A stretch of DNA of 15,786 bases from Betaproteobacteria bacterium UBA7395 (lineage in GTDB: Bacteria > Pseudomonadota > Gammaproteobacteria > Burkholderiales > Rhodocyclaceae): positions 1 to 15,786 of the forward strand of contig DKNF01000149.1 in assembly GCA_002470165.1 (NCBI GenBank), given 5' to 3'. Shown piece by piece: positions 1-8,178 of this stretch; positions within the stretch are counted from its first letter, which is position 1; every line of letters starts with the position of its first letter. Made by a program: the position numbers and the translations under genes. The notes beneath the pieces were generated by a model that worked only from the letters and a program-made list of their open reading frames with translations, did not search any database and was not told the DNA's origin.

Positions 1-1
1 C

Positions 2-652
2 GGCCGCATCGGGCGCTGGGTCCAGCTGAGCAGCGTCGGCGTCTATGGCGCCCGCGGCGCGGTGAGCGTGACCGAGGATGCGCCGCTGAATCCGGCCAAT
101 CATTACGAAAGGACCAAGGCCGATTCGGATCGGTTGGCCCTGGCCGCAGCCGCAGACCAGGCCTTTCCACTGGTCGTTCTCCGGCCCTCTATCGTTTTCG
201 GACCCGGCATGCCGAATCGCTCTCTTCACCAACTGGCCGGCATGATCCGGCGACAGCTGTTCTTCTTCATCGGGCCGCCCGGGGCTTCCGCCAACTACGT
301 TCCGGTCGATAACGTGATCGACGCCCTGCTGGCCTGCGGCGAGCATCCCGCCGCGCCCGGGAAGGTCTACAACCTGTCGGCGTGGACGACGATGGAGAAC
401 TTCGTGGCGGCCTTGGCCGGCGCCATGGCGGTTCCCGTTCCCGCGCTCCGGCTGCCCTTGTTGCCGATGAAGCTGCTGGCTGCAGTCGCCGAGCGTGTGC
501 CCGGCAGTCCGCTGTCCCGGGCCCGGGTCGAGGCCTTGAGTTCGCGAACCCGTTTTCCCGATGACAAGATCCGCCGCGAACTCGGCTTCCAGCACCGCCT
601 GGGTTTGGAGGAAGCCCTCGGGCAGATGTTCGCTGCAGGAAAAACTCCGTGA
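2..652 (+). CDS. NAD-dependent sugar epimerase/dehydratase (extended SDR), 5' truncated
   Basis: The reading frame is open from base 2, so the N-terminus with the GxxGxxG nucleotide-binding loop lies outside the window; 216 residues are visible. It shows extended-SDR features: the strand and serine motif LSSVGVYG (visible residues 9-16), then the catalytic YxxxK in HYERTK, followed by VVLRPSIVFGPG, typical of UDP-sugar 4-epimerases and related nucleotide-sugar reductases. The C-terminal half (YVPVDNVIDALLAC, then KVYNLS) matches the substrate-binding part of the same family. A GTG at 62 is an internal valine, not the likely start. The gene ends in a 4-base overlap with the glycosyltransferase gene, so it belongs to the glycan operon and probably makes or modifies a nucleotide sugar used there. 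The exact substrate cannot be read from the sequence. Family assignment is firm; specific role is not. Confidence 0.85.
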   Translation, partial: GRIGRWVQLSSVGVYGARGAVSVTEDAPLNPANHYERTKADSDRLALAAAADQAFPLVVLRPSIVFGPGMPNRSLHQLAGMIRRQLFFFIGPPGASANYVPVDNVIDALLACGEHPAAPGKVYNLSAWTTMENFVAALAGAMAVPVPALRLPLLPMKLLAAVAERVPGSPLSRARVEALSSRTRFPDDKIRRELGFQHRLGLEEALGQMFAAGKTP

Positions 653-1836
653 TCCATTCTCTGACCATGTCGCAGCCCCGGCGCCCAAGTATCTGCTATG
701 TCGTTTCCAGCGAAATGACGGTCCGCGCATTCCTGCCCGGGCACATCGCCGCGGCTTCGGAGCGCTACGAGGTCGCCGTCGTGGCCAACTCGGCGAGCCG
801 CGATTTTCTCGACCAACTGGGTTTGCAGGCGGCTTTCCATTCGGTGGCAATCGCCCGCCAGATTGCACCGTGGGCCGATCTGAAGGCCCTCCTCAAACTT
901 GTCCGGCTGTTCCGGGCGAAGCACTTCGACATGATCCATTCGGTTTCTCCCAAAGCTGGTCTTCTGGCCATGCTGGCTGGCTGGCTGGCGGGGACGGAAT
1001 GCCGAATCCACATCTTTACCGGCCAGGTCTGGGCCAACAAAAAGAGCTGGAAGCGCTGGCTGTTGAAACAGCTCGACCGTTTGCTGGCCGGGCTGGCCAC
1101 GCATGTGCTGGTCGACAGCCCCTCGCAGCGCGATTTCCTGGTTGCCGAGGGCGTGGTCTCCTCGGTCAAGGCGAGCGTGATCGGTGTCGGCTCGATTTGC
1201 GGCGTGGATGCCGAAAAATTCAAACCCGATGCCGAGGCGCGCCAGCGCATCCGCCAGGATTTCGGGGTTCCCGAGAGCGCGCCGTTGCTGCTGTTCCTCG
1301 GGCGTTTGCATCGCGACAAGGGCATTGCCGACCTGATTGCCGCCTTCGGCAAGCTGATCCAGCAATTTCCCGATGCCCATCTTCTTCTGGTCGGGCCGGA
1401 CGAAGGTGGCCTGCTTGCCCTTTCGGGCAGCGATGGTGGTTGGGCGAACCATGTTCACCACGCGCCGTATACCGATCGCCCCGAGCATTTCATGGCGGCA
1501 GCCGATGTCTTTTGTCTGCCAAGTTATCGCGAGGGCTTCGGGATGGTGGTCATCGAGGCCGCCGCCGCCGGTGTGCCAGCGGTGGCGTCCCGCATCTATG
1601 GTGTCACCGACGCCATCGAGGATGGTGAAACCGGGGTGTTTCACGAGCCCGGCGATGCGGCGGGGATCGCCGCTGCCGTCAGCCGCTTGCTCGAAAACCC
1701 CGGTTTGCGCGAGGCAATGGGAGAGAAAGCCCGACGCAGGGCGGTTTCCTTGTTTTCCCGCGAGGCGTCGACAAGCGGTCTGATGGCCTACTATGCGAAA
1801 ATTCGTTCGGGTAGATTCACCGGGGAGACGATTTGA
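649..1836 (+). CDS. Glycosyltransferase family 4 (GT-B fold)
   Basis: A 395-residue protein of normal GT4 length, with no signal peptide, expected to act at the cytoplasmic face of the membrane. The C-terminal Rossmann domain carries the donor-binding pattern: [13 protein letters not shown], then [18 protein letters not shown] with the EX7E glutamate pair (EGFGMVVIE), then [14 protein letters not shown]. The N-terminal domain (CYVVSSE... [11 protein letters not shown]) is the acceptor-binding half. The chosen start is GTG at 649, overlapping the previous stop (GTGA), with AGGA about 8 bases upstream. An in-frame ATG at 667 is possible but has no visible Shine-Dalgarno. Its neighbour is a PglC-type initiating enzyme, so it most likely adds the second sugar (GalNAc/Gal-like, as PglA does in Campylobacter) to lipid-linked diNAcBac. 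Family is confident; donor and acceptor are inferred from context. Confidence 0.9.
   Translation: MIHSLTMSQPRRPSICYVVSSEMTVRAFLPGHIAAASERYEVAVVANSASRDFLDQLGLQAAFHSVAIARQIAPWADLKALLKLVRLFRAKHFDMIHSVSPKAGLLAMLAGWLAGTECRIHIFTGQVWANKKSWKRWLLKQLDRLLAGLATHVLVDSPSQRDFLVAEGVVSSVKASVIGVGSICGVDAEKFKPDAEARQRIRQDFGVPESAPLLLFLGRLHRDKGIADLIAAFGKLIQQFPDAHLLLVGPDEGGLLALSGSDGGWANHVHHAPYTDRPEHFMAAADVFCLPSYREGFGMVVIEAAAAGVPAVASRIYGVTDAIEDGETGVFHEPGDAAGIAAAVSRLLENPGLREAMGEKARRRAVSLFSREASTSGLMAYYAKIRSGRFTGETI
1822..1832 (+). promoter_or_regulatory. Ribosome binding site deciding a TTG start
   Basis: GGGGAG at 1822-1827 lies 5 bases before TTG at 1833. The TTG overlaps the TGA stop of the glycosyltransferase gene. 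This supports the rare TTG start, because translation from it gives the expected N-terminus [11 protein letters not shown] of the sugar transferase family, and the next in-frame ATG would cut into the membrane segment. Confidence 0.7.
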
Positions 1837-2438
1837 AGCGCCTGTTTGACATTGTTGTTGCCTTGTCGCTACTGCTGCTGCTGTCACCGGTCATGCTGGT
1901 GGTTGCCTTGATGGTGTGGCGCTTTCTCGGGCGTCCGCTGCTACTGCAACAGGTGAGACCGGGTCTGCATGGCAAGCCTTTCCGTTTCCTGAAATTCCGG
2001 ACCATGTCGGAGGAAACCGACGAGCATGGCCAATTGCTGCCGGACGAAATGCGCCTGTCCGCGTTTGGCAAGCGTTTGCGCTCATCGAGTCTTGACGAGC
2101 TGCCGCAATTGATCAACGTCCTCAAAGGTGAAATGAGCCTGGTGGGCCCCAGGCCGCTGCTGATGGAATACCTGCCCCTGTATTCGCCGGAGCAATCCCG
2201 AAGGCATCTGGTGCGCCCAGGGATTACCGGCTGGGCTCAGGTGAATGGGCGTAATGCCATTTCCTGGGAGGAGAAGTTTGCGCTGGATGTCTGGTACGTG
2301 GAAAATCAGAGCTTTTTCCTCGACCTGCGAATTCTTCTCATGACTGTCATGCGCGTGCTGAAACGGAGCGGAATCTCGCAGCAAGGCGAAGTGACCGCGA
2401 AAAAGTTTACGGGCAATGCCGGTGAAGGAAATTCATGA
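1833..2438 (+). CDS. pglC: PglC-type monotopic phosphoglycosyl transferase (initiating sugar transferase)
   Basis: This 201-residue protein matches the small form of the bacterial sugar transferase family (PglC, about 200 residues, without the large N-terminal domain of WbaP). It transfers a phospho-sugar from a UDP-sugar to undecaprenyl phosphate and so starts glycan assembly on the inner membrane. Visible features are an N-terminal hydrophobic re-entrant helix with the helix-breaking Ser-Pro (residues 18-19), KFRTM (54-58), the catalytic Asp-Glu dyad in [10 protein letters not shown] (D88-E89), GPRPL, and the conserved [12 protein letters not shown] block. The dyad and Ser-Pro correspond to residues established in Campylobacter PglC. 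The next three genes make UDP-diNAcBac, so diNAcBac-1-phosphate is the inferred substrate. Other UDP-sugars (GalNAc, Gal) are possible, since specificity is not readable from motifs. Starts at TTG; ends in an ATGA overlap with the acetyltransferase gene. Confidence 0.9.
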   Translation: MKRLFDIVVALSLLLLLSPVMLVVALMVWRFLGRPLLLQQVRPGLHGKPFRFLKFRTMSEETDEHGQLLPDEMRLSAFGKRLRSSSLDELPQLINVLKGEMSLVGPRPLLMEYLPLYSPEQSRRHLVRPGITGWAQVNGRNAISWEEKFALDVWYVENQSFFLDLRILLMTVMRVLKRSGISQQGEVTAKKFTGNAGEGNS

Positions 2439-3076
2439 CAGGTAAGCATGTTGTGGTATTTGGCGCAGGGGGGCATGCCAAGGTTGTTGTCGACTGTATC
2501 CGGGACGAGGGCGCATATCAGGTTTCCTTGCTTGCCGATGCCGATCCAGCCAAGGCTGGCCGCAGCGTCCACGGTTGCGTGGTTGTCGACGAGACGCAGG
2601 GAATGCGGACAGCCGGGGAGCAAGCCGGTGCCATCGTGGCGATCGGAAATAACGGTGTCCGGGCGAGGATTGCTCAGGCTTTGAGGGCCGCCGGCGTACG
2701 TCTGGTTCATGTTGCGCATCCGTCGGCGGTGGTCTCGAGCAGCGCCCGGATTGCGCCGGGAACGGTGATCATGCCCGGCGCGGTGGTCAATGCCGACACC
2801 GTGATCGGCGAGGATGTCATCATCAATACCCGGGCGAGCATCGATCATGACTGCGTGATTGGCAATTGTGTGCACGTTGCGCCGGGTGCGACGATCTGTG
2901 GCGGCGTACGCGTCGGTGCCGGAGTCCTGCTTGGTGCTGGCTGTGTTGTCCTGCCGGGGATTTCCATTGGGGATGGGGCGACGATTGCAGCAGGGGCCAT
3001 CGTGACCACCGATGTTCCCGCACAAGAAACTTATGCCGGTAATCCGGCGCGGAAACTGGAGCGAAGGAATGAGTGA
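2435..3076 (+). CDS. pglD: PglD-type UDP-4-amino-sugar N-acetyltransferase (left-handed beta-helix)
   Basis: A 213-residue protein of the NeuD/PglD sugar O/N-acyltransferase family. The N-terminal domain begins with [15 protein letters not shown] (about 6-20), the nucleotide-sugar binding loop of this family. The rest is a hexapeptide-repeat left-handed beta-helix (about 95-195: [40 protein letters not shown] and so on), ending in AGNPAR, which usually contacts acetyl-CoA. His138 in SIDHDC matches the catalytic histidine position of PglD. The predicted reaction is acetyl-CoA-dependent acetylation of the C4 amine of UDP-4-amino-4,6-dideoxy-GlcNAc, giving UDP-diNAcBac. Starts at ATG with AAGGAA at 2425-2430, overlapping the previous gene by 4 bases. 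In Neisseria this activity is fused to the sugar transferase (PglB); here the two are separate genes. Family is certain; exact acceptor is inferred from neighbours. Confidence 0.88.
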   Translation: MTGKHVVVFGAGGHAKVVVDCIRDEGAYQVSLLADADPAKAGRSVHGCVVVDETQGMRTAGEQAGAIVAIGNNGVRARIAQALRAAGVRLVHVAHPSAVVSSSARIAPGTVIMPGAVVNADTVIGEDVIINTRASIDHDCVIGNCVHVAPGATICGGVRVGAGVLLGAGCVVLPGISIGDGATIAAGAIVTTDVPAQETYAGNPARKLERRNE

Positions 3077-4286
3077 TCTCGCATCTCTCGGGGGAGAGGC
3101 ATTGCGTAAGAAAGCCTGGCCGACCTGGCCTTGTTTTGAGCAGGATGAAATCGATGCCGCGTCGTCGGTGCTTGCCTCGGGGAAAGTCAATTACTGGACT
3201 GGTAACGAATGCAGGCGCTTTGAACAGGAGTTTGCCGATTTCGTCGGGCGCAAGCATGCGATTGCACTGGCCAACGGTACGCTCGCGCTTGAACTGGCCT
3301 TGATGGCCTATGACATTGGCCCCGGAGACGAGGTCATCGTTCCCGCCAGAACCTTCATCGCGACGGCGAGTTGTGCGGTCATGCGTGGTGCCATCCCGGT
3401 GGTGGCCGATGTCGATCCGGTGACGCAGGGGCTTTCTGCGGCAAGCATTTCCCAGGTTCTGACTGCGCGGACGAAGGCGATCATCGTGGTTCATCTGGCG
3501 GGTATTCCTTGTGACATGGATCCCATCATGGCGCTGGCCGAGGCGCGCGGGCTGGTCGTCATCGAGGATTGCGCGCAGGCGCACGGCGGAAGTTACAAAG
3601 GACGTCCGTTGGGGGCCATCGGACATTGTTCCGCCTTCTCCTTCTGCCAGGACAAGATCATGACGACCGGCGGTGAAGGCGGCATTTTCCTGCTCGATGA
3701 CGAGGACCGCTGGAAGAAAGCCTGGTCCTACAAGGATCACGGCAAGTCCTGGTCGGCGGTTCACGACACCGTTCATCCACCCGGTTTTCGTTGGTTGCAC
3801 GAGAGTTTTGGCACGAACTGGCGGATGACAGAGATGCAGGCGGCGATCGGTCGCCGGCAACTGAACAAGCTTTCCGTGTGGAGTGAGCGCCGGCGGGCCA
3901 ATGTCGAGCGACTCTCGGCCGGTCTGGCGAAAATACCGGGCGTGCGCGTGGAGCCTTTCCCGGAATGGGGGCAATCAGCCTGCTATAAATACTATGCTTT
4001 TGTCGATGCCGGCAGTCTGGCCGGTGGCTGGAACCGGACCCGGGTTGTTGATGCGATCGCGGCGGAAGGCATCCCCTGCATGGCTGGAACCTGCAGTGAG
4101 ATCTATCGCGAAAAAGCCTTTGTCAACGCCGGTCTCGGTCCCGCTGCGCCACATCCCGTCGCCGTTGCGTTGGGCGAGACAAGCGTGATGTTCCAGGTAC
4201 ACCACACGCTGACCGATGCCGAAATCGACGATACCTGCGCTGCGGTGGCCAAGGTCATGGCCGTTGCTGCGGCAGGGGGGCTCTGA
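3069..4286 (+). CDS. pglE: PglE-type UDP-4-keto-sugar aminotransferase (DegT/DnrJ/EryC1 family)
   Basis: A 405-residue PLP enzyme of the sugar aminotransferase (fold type I) family. It converts the 4-keto-6-deoxy UDP-sugar from the dehydratase into a 4-amino sugar, probably with glutamate as amino donor. Visible elements are the N-terminal GNECRRFEQEFADFVGRKHAIALANGT block split around residues 45-71, VPARTFIATASCAVMRGAIP, the PLP-ring aspartate in IEDCAQAHGG (D167), and the Schiff-base lysine in SFCQDKIMTTGGEGG (K196). The substrate-loop region NWRMTEMQAAIGRRQL is also conserved. The frame is open from an ATG at 3012, but that lies inside the acetyltransferase gene. ATG 3069 is preferred because GGAG at 3058-3061 is well placed and the overlap is only 8 bases. 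Ends in a TGATG overlap with the dehydratase gene. Family is certain, and the pathway role is strongly suggested by the flanking genes. Confidence 0.9.
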   Translation: MSDLASLGGEALRKKAWPTWPCFEQDEIDAASSVLASGKVNYWTGNECRRFEQEFADFVGRKHAIALANGTLALELALMAYDIGPGDEVIVPARTFIATASCAVMRGAIPVVADVDPVTQGLSAASISQVLTARTKAIIVVHLAGIPCDMDPIMALAEARGLVVIEDCAQAHGGSYKGRPLGAIGHCSAFSFCQDKIMTTGGEGGIFLLDDEDRWKKAWSYKDHGKSWSAVHDTVHPPGFRWLHESFGTNWRMTEMQAAIGRRQLNKLSVWSERRRANVERLSAGLAKIPGVRVEPFPEWGQSACYKYYAFVDAGSLAGGWNRTRVVDAIAAEGIPCMAGTCSEIYREKAFVNAGLGPAAPHPVAVALGETSVMFQVHHTLTDAEIDDTCAAVAKVMAVAAAGGL

Positions 4287-6100
4287 TGCGCTCGCTGCTG
4301 GTCATCCTGCATGACATCTGTTCTGCGGTGGCAGCCTGGATGCTTGCGTACTGGCTGCGCTTCAATTTCGATGTTCCGGAAGCCTATTGGACCGGCATGC
4401 TGGTGACCTTGCCCTTCGTCGTTCTGGTCCAGGCCGCATCGTTCCATCTGTTCGGTCTGTATCGGGGGATCTGGCGCTTTGCCAGTCTGCCCGATCTGAA
4501 GCGGATCATTTTCGCAATCAGCCTCGCTGCTTTGCTGGTCCCGCTGGTGCTGGCACTGACTAATGGTTTGACCCATGTGCCGCGTTCCATCCTAGTATTG
4601 CAGCCATTGATCCTGCTCCTGATGATGGGGGCCGGGCGTTTCTTCTATCGCGCCTGGCGCGATGGTCTGCTTTCCTTCTGGAACAATACGGAACGGACGA
4701 ATGTCCTGATCATTGGCGCCGGGCAGGAAGGGGCCAACCTGGCGAGGGAGTTGTCATCGCGTCCCGAGTGGCGGATTGTCGGGTTTGTCGATGACGACGT
4801 TGCGCGAAAGGGAAAGCGCCTTGGCGGGCTGCCTGTTCTCGGTGGCATTGAGGACCTGGCTCGGGTGGCCGGCGCGCTGAGCCTGACTCATGCGATTGTC
4901 GCCATGCCTTCTTCCTCCATTGCGCAAAGGCGTCGGGCTACCGAGACTGCCATCAACGCCGGCCTTCAGGTGCTGACGGTACCGGCGCTCGATGACGTGC
5001 TCACCGGGCGGATTTCGATATCCCATGTGCGCCCTGTCGAATTGGAGGACATTCTCGGTCGCGAGCCTGTCCTGTTGGACGGAGGCGGTTTGCGCGGCTG
5101 GCTGGGAGAGCACGTGGTTCTGGTGACCGGGGCGGGAGGTTCGATAGGCTCCGAACTCGCGCGTCAGGTGGCAAATTTCAAGCCGCGTCTGCTGGTTCTG
5201 TTTGAGCTCTCCGAGTTTGCCCTTTACCAACTCGAGCAGGAGTTCCAGGAAAAATACCCCGGCGTGGCTACGGCCTGCATCGTCGGTGATGTCAAGGATA
5301 TCGCCCTGCTTGATCGCGTCTTTGCGAAATATGCGCCGTCCGTGGTTTTTCATGCTGCAGCCTACAAGCATGTGCCCTTGATGGAGGGTGAAAATGCCTG
5401 GCAGGCAATCAGGAACAACGTATTCGGGTCGCGTTGCGTTGCCGAAGCTGCGATTCGGCATGGGGTTGAGAAACTGGTCCTGATCTCGACCGACAAGGCA
5501 GTCAATCCAACCAATGTGATGGGGGCGAGCAAGCGTCTTGCCGAGCGTCTTGTCGGCAGCATGCAGAACAAGGGCAAGACACGCTTCATCACTGTCCGTT
5601 TCGGTAACGTCCTGGGTAGCAACGGTTCGGTGATTCCCAAGTTCCGGGAGCAGATTGCCCGCGGCGGTCCGGTGACCGTGACGCATCCCGACATCATCCG
5701 TTATTTCATGCTGATTCCCGAAGCCGCACAGTTGGTGCTGCAAGCCGGCTTGATGGGGAACGGCGGAGAAATTTTCGTCCTGGAGATGGGTGAGCCGATC
5801 AAGATTGCAGACCTAGCCCGGGACATGATCCGCTTGTCAGGATTCTCCGATGATGAAGTCAAAATCGTCTTTACCGGCTTGCGTCCCGGAGAGAAGCTTT
5901 ATGAAGAGTTATTGACGGATAACGAACAGACCATGGCTACGCCACATCCCAAACTTCGCGTCGCCCGGGCCGAGGAGGCTCCGGATAGCGATTGGGAAAA
6001 TGGGGTGAATGCATGGCTGGCGACGGAAGAAGCGCTGGATTCCGCCCAGGTCAAGGAGAACCTGAGACGTTTTGTCCCCGAGTATGCTCCTGCTCATTGA
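4286..6100 (+). CDS. pglF: PglF/WbpM-type membrane-anchored UDP-GlcNAc 4,6-dehydratase
   Basis: A 604-residue protein, the length of the large CapD/WbpM/PglF class. Residues about 1-125 form about four membrane helices. A first Rossmann domain follows with NVLIIGAGQEGANLA (GAGQEG 144-149). The catalytic SDR domain starts at VLVTGAGGSIGSELA (GAGGSIG 282-288), then HAAAYKHVPLME (356-367), STDKAVNP (TDK 402-404) and NVMGASKR. In the last motif Met412 occupies the place of the usual SDR tyrosine, four before Lys416; this replacement is established for PglF and WbpM. FTGLRPGEKLYEEL near the C-terminus is also typical. The reaction is NAD-dependent removal of water from UDP-GlcNAc to give UDP-2-acetamido-2,6-dideoxy-4-keto-hexose, the first step of diNAcBac synthesis. 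Start ATG at 4286 follows an AGGGGGG run. Last gene of the glycan operon. The product could also feed FucNAc or QuiNAc, but adjacent PglE and PglD homologues favour bacillosamine. Confidence 0.92.
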   Translation: MRSLLVILHDICSAVAAWMLAYWLRFNFDVPEAYWTGMLVTLPFVVLVQAASFHLFGLYRGIWRFASLPDLKRIIFAISLAALLVPLVLALTNGLTHVPRSILVLQPLILLLMMGAGRFFYRAWRDGLLSFWNNTERTNVLIIGAGQEGANLARELSSRPEWRIVGFVDDDVARKGKRLGGLPVLGGIEDLARVAGALSLTHAIVAMPSSSIAQRRRATETAINAGLQVLTVPALDDVLTGRISISHVRPVELEDILGREPVLLDGGGLRGWLGEHVVLVTGAGGSIGSELARQVANFKPRLLVLFELSEFALYQLEQEFQEKYPGVATACIVGDVKDIALLDRVFAKYAPSVVFHAAAYKHVPLMEGENAWQAIRNNVFGSRCVAEAAIRHGVEKLVLISTDKAVNPTNVMGASKRLAERLVGSMQNKGKTRFITVRFGNVLGSNGSVIPKFREQIARGGPVTVTHPDIIRYFMLIPEAAQLVLQAGLMGNGGEIFVLEMGEPIKIADLARDMIRLSGFSDDEVKIVFTGLRPGEKLYEELLTDNEQTMATPHPKLRVARAEEAPDSDWENGVNAWLATEEALDSAQVKENLRRFVPEYAPAH

Positions 6101-6133
6101 TTCTCTCCCGGTTGCCATCAATCCACCGTTTCA

Positions 6134-6162
6134 TTGACAAACCCGCAAGCTTCACCTAGCTT
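6134..6162 (+). promoter_or_regulatory. Candidate sigma-70 promoter of aroA-cmk
   Basis: A perfect -35 box TTGACA (6134-6139) is followed after 17 bases by TAGCTT (6157-6162), which keeps the most conserved first, second and last bases of the -10 box. Transcription would start near 6169, leaving a leader of about 25 bases before ATG 6193. It sits in the only gap (92 bases) between the glycan operon and aroA-cmk, where a promoter is expected. Read by eye; not confirmed. Confidence 0.55.
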
Positions 6163-6165
6163 GCG
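6144..6165. repeat. Perfect 8-bp inverted repeat overlapping the aroA-cmk promoter
   Basis: CGCAAGCT (6144-6151), a 6-base spacer TCACCT, then AGCTTGCG (6158-6165). The arms are exact reverse complements. The repeat covers the promoter spacer and -10 box. It could be an operator for a dimeric regulator or a hairpin marking the end of the glycan operon transcript. It is not followed by a T-run, so a classical intrinsic terminator is less likely. Confidence 0.6.
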
Positions 6166-6192
6166 CCACCCCTTTATTGCTGGTCAGTCGCC

Positions 6193-8127
6193 ATGGAATT
6201 CCTCGATCTCCCCCAGTTGTTGTCCGCCACCGGTACCGTTCGTCTGCCCGGTTCGAAGAGCATTTCCAACCGCGTCCTGCTGCTCGCTGCGCTGGCCGAG
6301 GGGGAGACCGAGGTGCGCGACCTGCTCGCGTCGGACGATACCGAGCGCATGCTCGAGGCGCTGCAGGCGCTGGGCGTCGGCGTCACCCACCTGGGGGGCG
6401 AGCACTGGAAGATTGCCGGTTGCGGCGGTCGCTTCCCGGTCAAGGCAGCAGAATTGTTTCTCGGCAACGCCGGCACCGCCTTCCGGCCGCTGACGGCGGC
6501 GCTGGCGCTGGCTGGCGGCGATTACGTGCTGAAGGGCGTCGCCCGCATGCACGAACGGCCGATTGGCGACCTGGTCGATGGTTTACGCCAGCTCGGTGCC
6601 GATGTCACTTACCTCGGCAACGACGGTTACCCGCCGCTGCAGCTCAAGCCGGCGACCATCCGGCCCGGCGGCGTGGTCAAGGTGCGCGGCGATGTCTCCA
6701 GCCAGTTCCTGACCGGCCTGCTGATGGCCTTGCCGCTGACCGGCGAAACGGTGGCCGTCGAAGTGGTCGGCGAGCTGATTTCCAAGCCCTACATCGAGAT
6801 CACGCTGGCGACCATGGCCCGCTTCGGGGTTGTCGTCGAGCGCGACGGCTGGCAGCGCTTCACGGTCAGGGCCGGTAGCCGCTACCAGTCGCCGGGCACG
6901 GTGTATGTCGAAGGCGATGCCTCGTCGGCGTCCTACTTCCTGGCGCTCGGGGCGATTGGTGGCGGACCGGTGCGCGTCGAAGGTGTTGGCGCCGATTCGA
7001 TCCAGGGCGACGTGAAATTCGCCGAAGCGCTGGCGCAGATGGGCGCCATCATCGAAACCGGGCCGAACTGGATGGCAGCGCGTGCGCCGCAGGGCGGTCT
7101 GGTTGCCGTCGACCTCGACTGCAACCACATTCCCGACGCGGCGATGACGCTGGCCACCGCGGCGCTGTTCGCCAAGGGTACGACCACACTGCGCAACATC
7201 GCCAGCTGGCGGGTCAAGGAAACCGACCGCATCGCCGCGATGGCGACCGAACTGCGTAAGCTCGGCGCCCACGTCGAGGAGGGCGCCGATTACATCCGCG
7301 TCACCCCGGCGCCGCTGAAGCCGGCGGCCATCGATACCTATGACGATCACCGCATGGCCATGTGCTTCTCGCTGGCGGCGTTTGCGACGCCGCTGCGGAT
7401 CAACGATCCGAAGTGCGTCGGCAAGACCTTCCCCGATTACTTCGAGCGCTTTGCCGAAGTCACCCGGGCGGCGCCGGTGATTGCCATCGACGGTCCGTCG
7501 GCTTCCGGCAAGGGGACGGTGGCGGCGCGCGTGGCGGCGGCACTCGGGTTTGCCTATCTCGATTCCGGCGCACTCTATCGCCTGACTGCGCTGGCCGCGC
7601 AGCGGGCCGGTGTGGCCTGGGACGATGAGGCCGGCGTTGCCGCCATCGCTGCCGGTCTCGACGTGGTGTTTACCGGTGAGGATATTCACCTGGCCGGCGT
7701 TCTGGTTGGCGATGCCATCCGCACCGAAGAGATTTCGGCGGGTGCCTCGAAAGTCGCGGCGCTGCCGGCCGTACGCGAGGCGCTGCTGTTCCGCCAGCGC
7801 GCCTTCAACACGGCACCCGGCCTGGTCGGCGACGGTCGCGACATGGGCTCGGTGGTCTTCCCGCGCGCACCGCTCAAGGTCTTCCTGACAGCGACGGCCG
7901 AGGCGCGTGCCGAGCGTCGCTATAAGCAGTTGATCGAAAAAGGTTTCTCTGCTAATCTCCCGGACCTTCTGTCAGACCTGCAGCAACGTGATGCGCGCGA
8001 TTCGCAACGCAGCGTGGCGCCGCTCAGGCAGGAGGCCGATGCCCGGCTGCTGGACACCTCCCATCTCACCATCGAACAGGCGGTGAAGCAGGTGCTGGAC
8101 TGGTTTGCCGAAGCGTCGTTTCATTAA
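6193..8127 (+). CDS. aroA-cmk: Bifunctional EPSP synthase / cytidylate kinase fusion (AroA-Cmk)
   Basis: A 644-residue fusion in one uninterrupted frame. Residues 1 to about 425 are 5-enolpyruvylshikimate-3-phosphate synthase, which joins PEP to shikimate-3-phosphate in aromatic amino acid synthesis. Key motifs are [20 protein letters not shown] near the start, [28 protein letters not shown] and [13 protein letters not shown]. Residues about 427-644 are cytidylate kinase, which phosphorylates CMP/dCMP with ATP: P-loop [11 protein letters not shown] (GPSASGKG 434-441), [19 protein letters not shown] and the lid region [10 protein letters not shown]. Each part has the length of the separate E. 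coli enzyme (427 and 227 residues), so neither is truncated and there is almost no linker. The start ATG at 6193 has no clear Shine-Dalgarno. In E. coli the order serC-aroA-ycaL-cmk-rpsA-ihfB is known; here the same block is present with aroA and cmk merged. Similar fusions are annotated in other betaproteobacteria. Confidence 0.96.
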   Translation: MEFLDLPQLLSATGTVRLPGSKSISNRVLLLAALAEGETEVRDLLASDDTERMLEALQALGVGVTHLGGEHWKIAGCGGRFPVKAAELFLGNAGTAFRPLTAALALAGGDYVLKGVARMHERPIGDLVDGLRQLGADVTYLGNDGYPPLQLKPATIRPGGVVKVRGDVSSQFLTGLLMALPLTGETVAVEVVGELISKPYIEITLATMARFGVVVERDGWQRFTVRAGSRYQSPGTVYVEGDASSASYFLALGAIGGGPVRVEGVGADSIQGDVKFAEALAQMGAIIETGPNWMAARAPQGGLVAVDLDCNHIPDAAMTLATAALFAKGTTTLRNIASWRVKETDRIAAMATELRKLGAHVEEGADYIRVTPAPLKPAAIDTYDDHRMAMCFSLAAFATPLRINDPKCVGKTFPDYFERFAEVTRAAPVIAIDGPSASGKGTVAARVAAALGFAYLDSGALYRLTALAAQRAGVAWDDEAGVAAIAAGLDVVFTGEDIHLAGVLVGDAIRTEEISAGASKVAALPAVREALLFRQRAFNTAPGLVGDGRDMGSVVFPRAPLKVFLTATAEARAERRYKQLIEKGFSANLPDLLSDLQQRDARDSQRSVAPLRQEADARLLDTSHLTIEQAVKQVLDWFAEASFH

Positions 8128-8178
8128 CCTTCAACCCGTCGCGGGTCGTCTGATTCGTGGCAAGGAACTCACTCCGTA

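Noticed and set aside
561-1628. A 355-codon + strand frame overlapping the glycosyltransferase in another frame
   Set aside because: Arg/Pro/Gly-rich sequence typical of a GC-rich shifted frame; no domain. The correct frame is the one with EX7E.
367-1887. A 506-codon minus-strand open frame opposite the glycosyltransferase gene
   Set aside because: No known motif and no Shine-Dalgarno; it covers the GT4 gene, whose motifs are clear. Treated as a shadow frame.
3012-3068. Upstream ATG at 3012 as the aminotransferase start
   Set aside because: It would add 19 residues with no family resemblance and overlap pglD by 65 bases; ATG 3069 has a well-placed GGAG.
8105-8146. Possible rpsA promoter (TTGCCG at 8105) and small hairpin ACCCG-TCG-CGGGT (8134-8146)
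   Set aside because: No -10 at proper spacing, and a 5-bp stem with a 3-base loop is likely chance at this GC content. A promoter for rpsA may exist but cannot be supported by eye.
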